This document shows positions 55,959 through 61,971 of a stretch of DNA of 61,971 nt, in pieces. A model generated the notes under the pieces. That model was not told where the DNA came from and did no database searches. It saw nothing but the letters and a program-made list of their open reading frames with translations. Position 1 is the stretch's first letter, and each line of letters begins with the position of its first letter. The translations under genes and the position numbers were made by a program. Location: assembly GCA_031550125.1 (NCBI GenBank), contig JAVBOW010000020.1, positions 1 to 61,971 of the forward strand, read 5' to 3'. Origin of the DNA: JAVBOW01 sp031550125. Lineage in GTDB: Bacteria; Bacteroidota; Bacteroidia; Bacteroidales; Rikenellaceae.

Positions 55959-57305
55959 ATGAAAAAGCTGATAGAAACAATCAAAAATATATTCAAGATC
56001 GAGGAGCTGCGTACCCGCCTGGTGTACACCTTCGGCCTCCTTCTTGTGTATAGGTTGGGAAGTTTCGTGGTTATCCCGGGCATCAATCCCGAGGCTATCG
56101 GCGCACTCCAGTCGCAGGTTGAGAACAACGGGCTTCTCAGCCTGTTGAACATCTTCTCTGGCGGCGCTTTCCATAACGCCTCTATCTTCGCCCTGGGGGT
56201 AATGCCCTATATCTCGGCGTCAATCGTCATCCAGCTGCTGGGGATCATGTTCCCCTACTTCCAGAAGATGCAGCGCGAGGGCGAGAGCGGCCGCCGCAAG
56301 ATGAACCAGTGGACTCGCTATCTGACCATCATCGTGCTGCTGGTGCAGGCTCCGGCTTACCTGGCCAACCTCCACCACCAGCTTCCCGAGGCGGCTTTCG
56401 TCTTCGGTAACGCCAGCTCCACCTTCTCGCTCTTCAACGTTAGCGCGTCGATAGTTATGCTGGCCGGTACGATGTTCATCATGTGGCTCGGCGAGAAGAT
56501 CACCGATAAAGGCATAGGCAACGGCGTGTCGCTCATCATCATGGTGGGTATCATAGCCCGCCTGCCCCACGCCCTGCTCGCAGAATTCACGTCGAGGGTA
56601 TCGACGGGAGCCGGCGGCGGCCTGGTTATGCTGGTGGTTGAATTCGTGCTGCTGTTCTTCATCTTCGCCGCAACTATAGCGCTGGTTCAGGCCGTGCGCA
56701 AAGTTCCGGTGCAGTATGCCAAAAGGATAGTGGGAAACAAGCAATATGGAGGCGTTCGCCAATATATTCCATTGAAGATCAATGCTGCCGGCGTTATGCC
56801 TATCATTTTCGCCCAGGCCTTGATGTTCCTTCCCGTTCTCCTTCAGAACGCTCCCTGGGAGTGGACGAGGGATATCGCGGCGGCTTTTGCCGACTACCGC
56901 GGATTCTGGTATAACTTCACCTTTGCACTGCTGGTGGTCGCCTTCACCTATTTCTACACCGCGATCACCGTTAATCCCAACATGATGGCCGAAGATATGA
57001 AACGCAACGGCGGCTTCATCCCCGGAGTCAAACCCGGCAAGAAGACTGTCGAGTATCTCGACACCATCATGACGCGCATCACCCTTCCCGGCTCCATCTT
57101 CCTCGCGTTAGTGGCTATCCTGCCCTCGTTCGCGGCAAGATTGGGCATCAGCTCGCAGTTCGCGCTTTTCTTCGGCGGAACGTCGCTGCTGATCCTTGTT
57201 GGCGTTGTGCTCGACACTCTCAAGCAGATCGAAAGCTACCTGCTGCTGCGTCACTATGACGGTCTGATGAAAACCGGACGTATAAAAGGACGTACAGGCA
57301 ACTAA
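55959..57305 (+). CDS. secY: Sec translocon channel subunit SecY
   Basis: A 448-residue inner-membrane protein with ten membrane spans, forming the export channel. Landmarks are the plug-region YRLGSFVVIPGINPEA, MPYISASIVIQLL, the IGNGVSLIIMVGI segment and the cytosolic loop with VNPNMMAEDMKRNGGFIPGV (in part). It would export every signal-peptide protein in this window. Confidence 0.97.
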   Translation: MKKLIETIKNIFKIEELRTRLVYTFGLLLVYRLGSFVVIPGINPEAIGALQSQVENNGLLSLLNIFSGGAFHNASIFALGVMPYISASIVIQLLGIMFPYFQKMQREGESGRRKMNQWTRYLTIIVLLVQAPAYLANLHHQLPEAAFVFGNASSTFSLFNVSASIVMLAGTMFIMWLGEKITDKGIGNGVSLIIMVGIIARLPHALLAEFTSRVSTGAGGGLVMLVVEFVLLFFIFAATIALVQAVRKVPVQYAKRIVGNKQYGGVRQYIPLKINAAGVMPIIFAQALMFLPVLLQNAPWEWTRDIAAAFADYRGFWYNFTFALLVVAFTYFYTAITVNPNMMAEDMKRNGGFIPGVKPGKKTVEYLDTIMTRITLPGSIFLALVAILPSFAARLGISSQFALFFGGTSLLILVGVVLDTLKQIESYLLLRHYDGLMKTGRIKGRTGN

Positions 57306-57311
57306 GAGGCG

Positions 57312-58082
57312 ATGATATACATCAAAACCAAGGAAGAAGTGGAACTGCTGCGCGAGAACAACCGTCTCGTGTCACTGACGCTCGCCGAGATTGGACGCAA
57401 CATCCGTCCCGGGGTTACGACAAAGCAGCTCGACGCGATAGCGGAGGAGTTTATCCGTTCACGCGGAGCAGTTCCCGGATTCCTTGGGTACGAAGGCTAC
57501 CCGGCCACGCTCTGCGTGTCGGTGAACGAGCAGGTCGTACACGGTATACCGTCGGACTACGCGCTTAAGGAGGGAGACATCGTGTCGGTCGATTGTGGCA
57601 CGCTGATGAAGGGGTTTTATGGCGATTCCGCCTACACGTTTGCTGTAGGGCGGATAGACGAAGAGGCTCAGCGCCTTTTGGACGTGACCAAAGAAGCTCT
57701 TTATCAAGGTGTCGCACAGGTTAAAGCCGGCGCCCGCGTGGGCGATATTTCGGCAGCTGTGCAACACACGGCCGAATCGAGCGGTTTCTCAGTCGTCAGG
57801 GAGTTGGTCGGACACGGGCTTGGACGCGCCATGCATGAAGCGCCCGAGGTCCCGAATTTCGGCGCACGGGGTCGCGGTCCCCTTCTGAAAGAGGGGATGG
57901 TGATCTGCATCGAGCCGATGATCAACGCCGGCGGCAAGGCGGTGGTATTTGAAAAAGACGGATGGACAGTCCGCACGAAAGACCGTAAACCTTCGGCCCA
58001 CTTCGAGTTCGCGGTGGCCGTTACGGCTTCGGGAGCGGACGTGCTTACCGATTTTGACGTTATAGAAAAGGCAATTTCTTAA
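57312..58082 (+). CDS. map: Methionine aminopeptidase, type I
   Basis: Removes the initiator methionine from new proteins. All five metal ligands are readable in the 256-residue protein: Asp94, Asp105, His168, Glu201 and Glu232, and His78 (VVHGIPS) is kept. A secY-map-infA order is typical. Cytoplasmic. Confidence 0.97.
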   Translation: MIYIKTKEEVELLRENNRLVSLTLAEIGRNIRPGVTTKQLDAIAEEFIRSRGAVPGFLGYEGYPATLCVSVNEQVVHGIPSDYALKEGDIVSVDCGTLMKGFYGDSAYTFAVGRIDEEAQRLLDVTKEALYQGVAQVKAGARVGDISAAVQHTAESSGFSVVRELVGHGLGRAMHEAPEVPNFGARGRGPLLKEGMVICIEPMINAGGKAVVFEKDGWTVRTKDRKPSAHFEFAVAVTASGADVLTDFDVIEKAIS

Positions 58083-58095
58083 AAGCTTAAGCCTT

Positions 58096-58314
58096 ATGGC
58101 AAAACAGACTGCTATTGAAAAGGACGGTACGATAACCGAGGCCCTCTCCAACGCTATGTTCCGCGTGGAACTGGACAACGGCCACGTCATTACCGCCCAC
58201 ATCTCGGGAAAGATGCGCATGCACTACATCAAAATCCTTCCCGGGGATAAAGTTAAAGTGGAGATGTCGCCCTATGACCTTACAAAAGGACGCATCTCGT
58301 TCAGGTACAAATAG
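58096..58314 (+). CDS. infA: Translation initiation factor IF-1
   Basis: A 72-residue OB-fold protein (MAKQTAIEKDGTITEAL, FRVELDNGHVITAHISGKMR, LTKGRISFRYK) that blocks the A site during initiation. Family-normal. Confidence 0.97.
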   Translation: MAKQTAIEKDGTITEALSNAMFRVELDNGHVITAHISGKMRMHYIKILPGDKVKVEMSPYDLTKGRISFRYK

Positions 58315-58329
58315 TAAAAGACCTAAACA

Positions 58330-58446
58330 ATGAAAGTAAGAGCATCGATCAAAAAAAGATCGGAAGACTGCAAGATCGTAAAGCGCAAAGGCCGCCTGTA
58401 TGTGATCTGCAAAAAGAACCCCAAGCTTAAAATGCGCCAGGGGTAG
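58330..58446 (+). CDS. rpmJ: 50S ribosomal protein L36
   Basis: A 38-residue gene between infA and rpsM, reading MKVRASIKKRSEDCKIVKRK and ending NPKLKMRQG. It has Cys14 and Cys27 (CKIV, VICKKN) but the fourth zinc ligand region reads NPKLKMRQG without the usual Cys-x4-His ending (the third ligand is missing), so it looks like the zinc-independent form. Sixteen bases follow infA. Confidence 0.95.
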   Translation: MKVRASIKKRSEDCKIVKRKGRLYVICKKNPKLKMRQG

Positions 58447-58571
58447 AAGTGACCGATCCGGAACCTGCGAGCGGGGCGCGCCTGAGACGATGGCGGACGC
58501 CGTTTGGCTAAAGGGGATTCCGGACAGGTTTCTTCGGGCGAAAAATTTTTTAAAAACCGAAAAAAAGATTT

Positions 58572-58952
58572 ATGGCACGTATAGTTGGTGTAGATTTACC
58601 CAAAAACAAGAGGGGCGAAATAGGCCTCACCTATATCTACGGCATCGGCCGCAGCACGGCGCGCAAAATATTGGAAGCCGCCGGCGTGAGCTACGATACC
58701 AAAGTACAGGAATGGAACGACGCACAGGTTGCTGCGATCCGCCAGGCGATTGCCGACGGGGGTTATAAAGTGGAGGGCGAATGCCGCTCGCTGGTTCAAC
58801 TGAGCATCAAACGACTGATGGATATAGGTTGCTACCGCGGTATCCGTCACCGTCTCGGTCTTCCGGTGAGGGGCCAGAGTACCAAGAACAACGCCCGTAC
58901 CCGCAAAGGACGCAAGAAAACAGTCGCTAACAAGAAAAAAGCAACCAAATAA
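58572..58952 (+). CDS. rpsM: 30S ribosomal protein S13
   Basis: A 126-residue protein of the head: MARIVGVDLPKNKRGEIGLT, GIGRSTARKILEAAG and the C-terminal RGQSTKNNARTRKGRKK tail that reaches the P-site tRNA. A 125-bp gap precedes it with AT- and GC-rich blocks but no feature I can name. Confidence 0.97.
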   Translation: MARIVGVDLPKNKRGEIGLTYIYGIGRSTARKILEAAGVSYDTKVQEWNDAQVAAIRQAIADGGYKVEGECRSLVQLSIKRLMDIGCYRGIRHRLGLPVRGQSTKNNARTRKGRKKTVANKKKATK

Positions 58953-58964
58953 GCTCATTGAATT

Positions 58965-59354
58965 ATGGCTAAAAAGACAGCAACAGTTAAAAAGAAAGTG
59001 GTTAAGGTGGGTGCGCAGGGCATGGCTCACGTACACTCGACTTTCAATAACGTGATAGTTACCCTCACCAACGAGGTTGGCGAGGTGATAAGCTGGAGTT
59101 CCGCCGGTAAGATGGGTTTCCGCGGTTCCAAGAAAAACACTCCCTACGCGGCTCAAACCGCAGCTCAGGATTGCGCCAAGGTGGCTTACGACATGGGCCT
59201 TCGCAAAGTGAAGGTTTATGTTAAAGGTCCCGGAGCCGGCCGTGAGTCGGCTATCCGCACTCTCCATGGTGCAGGTATCGAAGTGCTTGAGATCATCGAT
59301 GTTACGCCCATGCCGCACAACGGCTGCCGTCCCCCCAACCGTCGCCGCGTGTAA
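58965..59354 (+). CDS. rpsK: 30S ribosomal protein S11
   Basis: A 129-residue platform protein with AHVHSTFNNVIVTLTNEVGE, SSAGKMGFRGSKKNTPYAAQ and the C-terminal THxPHNGCRPP-like VTPMPHNGCRPPNRRRV. Complete. Confidence 0.97.
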   Translation: MAKKTATVKKKVVKVGAQGMAHVHSTFNNVIVTLTNEVGEVISWSSAGKMGFRGSKKNTPYAAQTAAQDCAKVAYDMGLRKVKVYVKGPGAGRESAIRTLHGAGIEVLEIIDVTPMPHNGCRPPNRRRV

Positions 59355-59415
59355 TTCTGGCGGAAACGGCCGGACGGAGGGAATCGGACGGGTTTAATTA
59401 TGTTAAGCAGGATGG

Positions 59416-59433
59416 CGCGAGCCCTCGTGCCGC
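59416..59433 (+). promoter_or_regulatory. Hairpin in the rpsK-rpsD spacer
   Basis: GGCGCGAG and CTCGTGCC form an 8-bp stem with one G-U pair in the 156-bp gap before rpsD. Since S4 autoregulates its own operon in several bacteria, the spacer may be an mRNA control element; nothing stronger can be said. Confidence 0.3.
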
Positions 59434-59510
59434 GATAGGGGAATCCGGGCCGCTACCTCCTAAAAGGTAAAGTCGATAAATTTCAAACAAACAAGCAAAA
59501 CAAAAACAAC

Positions 59511-60119
59511 ATGGCAAGATATATAGGACCAAAAAGCAAGATCGCCCGTAAATTCGGCGAAGCCATCTTCGGGGCGGATAAAGTTCTCGAGAAGAAAAAC
59601 TACCCTCCCGGACAACACGGTATTGCCCGCAAGCGCAAAAAGGTGTCGGAGTATGGCACCCAGCTTACCGAGAAGCAAAAGGCTAAAGCCACCTATGGCA
59701 TCCTTGAGAAGCAATTCCGTAAAACTTACGCCGAAGCTGCCCGCGTAGGCGGTATCACCGGCGAGAACCTGCTCAAGTTGCTTGAGTGCCGCCTGGACAA
59801 TGTGGTTTTCCGTTTGGGCATAGCCCCCACGAGGGCCGCTGCGCGCCAGCTGGTGTCGCACCGCCACATTACCGTTAACGGCGATGTTGTCAACATCCCG
59901 TCTTACAGCCTCAAAGTGGGTGACGTAGTGGGTGTTCGCGAAAAGTCGAAGAGCCTCGAAGTTATCGCCGAATCGTTGCAGGGCGGCCGCAAGAGCCGTT
60001 ACTCGTGGCTCGATTGGGATCAGTCCACTATGAGCGGCAAGTTCCTTTCAAAACCCGAGAGGGCCGATATTCCCGAGAATATCAAGGAGCAACTGATCGT
60101 CGAATTGTACTCGAAGTAA
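59511..60119 (+). CDS. rpsD: 30S ribosomal protein S4
   Basis: A 202-residue primary assembly protein. It starts MARYIGPKSKIARKFGEAIF and carries the S4 RNA-binding domain LECRLDNVVFRLGIAPTRAA, SHRHITVNGDVVNIPSY. The N-terminal zinc-type cysteines are absent, as in many bacteria. Confidence 0.97.
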   Translation: MARYIGPKSKIARKFGEAIFGADKVLEKKNYPPGQHGIARKRKKVSEYGTQLTEKQKAKATYGILEKQFRKTYAEAARVGGITGENLLKLLECRLDNVVFRLGIAPTRAAARQLVSHRHITVNGDVVNIPSYSLKVGDVVGVREKSKSLEVIAESLQGGRKSRYSWLDWDQSTMSGKFLSKPERADIPENIKEQLIVELYSK

Positions 60120-60147
60120 TACATAAGCAACAGCAAATAAATCAATT

Positions 60148-61140
60148 ATGGCAATATTAGCATTCCAGAGGCCTGAGAAGGTCATAATGCTCGAATCCAC
60201 CTCCAACTTCGGGAAGTTCGAATTCCGTCCGTTGGAACCGGGTTTCGGGATGACGATCGGAAATGCCCTGCGCCGTATCCTGCTCTCCTCCCTGGAGGGG
60301 TATGCGATCACGACGGTTAAAGTGGGCGGGGTAGACCATGAGTTTGCCGCCATACCCGGAGTGACCGAGGGGATGATAGATATCATCCTTAACCTCAAGC
60401 AGGTGCGCTTCATTAAAACCGTCGAGAACGTCGATGAGGAGCGTGTTACGGTTAACGTGGCCGGCCAGAGCGAATTGACGGCCGGGTATATTTCGAACTT
60501 CCTGACCTCCTTCAAGGTCCTTAATCCCGATCTGGTCATCTGCCGCCTCTCGCCCGAGACCAAGCTGCAGATCGACCTTACCATCGGTAAGGGTCGCGGC
60601 TATGTCTATGCCGAGGAGAACCGTCCGGCCGAGGCCGAGTTCGGCTTGCTTCCCATAGATTCGATCCACACGCCTATAAAGAACGTGAAATATTCGATCG
60701 AGAACTACCGCGTGGAGCAAAAGACCGACTACGAGAAACTCAATCTGGAGATCACCACCGACGGCTCGATCCATCCGAAAGAAGCCCTCAAGGAGGCAGC
60801 CAAGATACTCATCCACCACTTCATGCTTTTCTCGGACGAGAAGATCACGTTGAACATGGAGGAGAGCGCCGCCGCCGAGGAATTCGACGAGGACGTGCTG
60901 CACATGCGCCAGCTGTTGAAAACCAAGCTGTCGGATCAGGATCTGTCTGTCCGTGCGCTTAACTGTCTGAAAGCCGCCGAGGTGGATACCGTAGGCGACC
61001 TGGTGCGTTTCAACCGCAACGACCTGCTGAAATTCCGCAACTTCGGCAAGAAGTCGCTCACCGAGTTGGACGATCTTCTGACGTCGCTCAACCTGCACTT
61101 CGGCATGGATGTTACACCCTACAAATTGGATAAAGACTAA
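60148..61140 (+). CDS. rpoA: RNA polymerase alpha subunit
   Basis: A 330-residue protein. The N-terminal dimerisation domain (about 1-230) has FEFRPLEPGFGMTIGNALRR and RGYVYAEEN; a linker follows, and the C-terminal domain (about 248-330) carries LSVRALNCLKAAEVDTVGDL and NFGKKSLTELDDLL for promoter contact. Complete. Confidence 0.98.
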   Translation: MAILAFQRPEKVIMLESTSNFGKFEFRPLEPGFGMTIGNALRRILLSSLEGYAITTVKVGGVDHEFAAIPGVTEGMIDIILNLKQVRFIKTVENVDEERVTVNVAGQSELTAGYISNFLTSFKVLNPDLVICRLSPETKLQIDLTIGKGRGYVYAEENRPAEAEFGLLPIDSIHTPIKNVKYSIENYRVEQKTDYEKLNLEITTDGSIHPKEALKEAAKILIHHFMLFSDEKITLNMEESAAAEEFDEDVLHMRQLLKTKLSDQDLSVRALNCLKAAEVDTVGDLVRFNRNDLLKFRNFGKKSLTELDDLLTSLNLHFGMDVTPYKLDKD

Positions 61141-61256
61141 GAAACTGTTATGAGTTTATCCGCTTCTCTCATTATCGACGCTTTCCGGTGTTTTTCCAGG
61201 AAAGGCCATGCGGAAATAATTCACAGATAGTTTCGCGAAAAAACCACAACAGTTTC
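61141..61256 (+). other. rpoA-rplQ spacer bounded by an inverted repeat
   Basis: GAAACTGTT (61141-61149) directly follows the rpoA stop and is matched by AACAGTTTC (61248-61256) just before rplQ, so the whole spacer could fold back on itself. Inside, CTTTCC and GGAAAG form a smaller hairpin. Role unknown. Confidence 0.35.
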
Positions 61257-61261
61257 TAATC

Positions 61262-61879
61262 ATGAGACATAACAAAAAATTCAATCACCTGGGCCGTCAA
61301 AGCGCCCACCGCAAGTCGATGCTCTCGAACATGGCCAGCTCGCTGATCCAGCACAAGCGCATCGAGACTACGGTAGCCAAAGCCAAGGCTCTCAAGATGT
61401 TCGTTGAGCCGATAATCACCAAGTCGAAAGAGGATTCGACCCATTCGCGCCGCGTGGTGTTCTCCTACCTTAAGGATAAAACCGCAACGGCCGAATTGTT
61501 CCGCACCGTTGCGCCGGCTGTGGCCGATCGTCCGGGCGGTTATACCCGCATCCTGCGTACCGGCTTCCGCCTGGGTGACGCCGCCGAGATGTGTATTATC
61601 GAATTGGTTGACTTCAACGCAGGCTATTCGGCCAGCGCCCCGGTAGCTAACAAAGCCAAGACCCGCCGCAGCCGCGGAGCCGCCAAGCCCGCCGAAGGAG
61701 CCGCAGTTGAAGTAACTGCCGAAGGATCCGAAGCTCCCGCAGCCAAGCCGGCAGCCAAAAAGGCCCCCGCCGCCAAGAAACCCGCCGCCCCCAAAGCCGC
61801 CGCAGTTAAAACGGCTGCTCCCAAGGTGTCGGGCGCTAAAAAGGCGGTCACCAAATCGACTACCACCAAGAAAGGTTAA
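61262..61879 (+). CDS. rplQ: 50S ribosomal protein L17 with long Ala/Lys/Pro tail
   Basis: A 205-residue protein; residues 1-120 are ordinary L17 (MRHNKKFNHLGRQSAHRKSM, YTRILRTGFRLGDAAEM). Residues 121-205 are a low-complexity tail rich in Ala, Lys and Pro with repeated AAKKAPAAKK-like units, resembling histone H1 tails. The tail keeps the frame and codon style of the gene. L17 lies near the tunnel exit, so the tail could reach outside the subunit. Last gene of the cluster. Confidence 0.95.
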   Translation: MRHNKKFNHLGRQSAHRKSMLSNMASSLIQHKRIETTVAKAKALKMFVEPIITKSKEDSTHSRRVVFSYLKDKTATAELFRTVAPAVADRPGGYTRILRTGFRLGDAAEMCIIELVDFNAGYSASAPVANKAKTRRSRGAAKPAEGAAVEVTAEGSEAPAAKPAAKKAPAAKKPAAPKAAAVKTAAPKVSGAKKAVTKSTTTKKG

Positions 61880-61907
61880 TAGCCTTACGGTAGTATTTGC
61901 ACAGAAT

Positions 61908-61931
61908 CGCCCTCCCCCGCCGGGGAGGGCG
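61908..61931 (+). terminator. Hairpin after rplQ
   Basis: CGCCCTCCCC pairs with GGGGAGGGCG around a 4-nt loop, followed by TGTCTGTGTTG, only weakly T-rich. Likely the end of the ribosomal supercluster transcript. Confidence 0.65.
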
Positions 61932-61971
61932 TGTCTGTGTTGTGGTGAACTCGGTGAGGTTGGATAGATGT

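Noticed and set aside
1..61971. tRNA, rRNA, CRISPR, IS transposase or prophage genes
   Set aside because: Looked for in all gaps longer than about 80 bp; none showed cloverleaf, array or transposase signs. The xerC-like gene sits in a housekeeping position with no attachment-site duplication.

Overview
The window looks like a Bacteroidota chromosome, most likely order Bacteroidales and possibly Rikenellaceae/Alistipes-like (an inference from gene families and a GC content that appears to be in the mid-50s). Supporting signs are many -7 boxes of the Bacteroidota form TAnnTTTG, an ArgF' type carbamoyltransferase, several lipoproteins with acidic residues after the lipid-bearing cysteine, a BACON-domain giant surface protein, DUF4595- and DUF4919-like proteins, and ribosomal genes with almost no Shine-Dalgarno sequences. 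No phage, insertion sequence, CRISPR array, tRNA or rRNA gene was seen.

Region 1 (1-11000) is mixed housekeeping: the end of rplT, rpmI, pyrE with a small SRPBCC protein, a Nudix hydrolase coupled to an S9 peptidase, a lipoprotein with a long rod-shaped inverted repeat in its leader, a DUF486 membrane protein, the ArgF' carbamoyltransferase, a secreted EEP-family hydrolase, a lipoprotein, and lipid A genes lpxI and lpxB. Region 2 (11000-25000) holds a secreted GH31 glycosidase, a DUF4919 protein, an apparent operon pbp1A-asd-hflX-ispH, and the forward cluster lgt-SPOR protein-HhH protein-rpsU-xerC-hpf. Region 3 (25000-39200) has queG, an acyl-CoA synthetase, a small outer-membrane barrel, dCMP deaminase, ribE with a histidine kinase, and a reverse-strand group of exported proteins (IPT/NHL lipoprotein, EEP hydrolase, DRGH nuclease, 1533-residue BACON lipoprotein). 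Region 4 (39196-43159) is leuS and a divergent lipoprotein built of seven repeats.

Region 5 (43480-61879) is the merged str-S10-spc-alpha supercluster in one direction, from rpsL through fusA, the S10 and spc genes, secY, map, infA, rpmJ, rpsM, rpsK, rpsD and rpoA to rplQ. The ribosomal protein genes supply both subunits, fusA drives translocation, secY and map act on nascent chains, and rpoA links translation to transcription.

The most notable unexplained signals are: a dispersed family of about 215-bp and about 70-bp intergenic repeats (six copies) with a precise long/short modular structure; an rpsC gene whose N-terminal codons carry two in-frame stops and no usual start codon; a (TAA)6 microsatellite inside the promoter spacer of the seven-repeat lipoprotein; and a 174-nt rod-like hairpin that could be a structured RNA.
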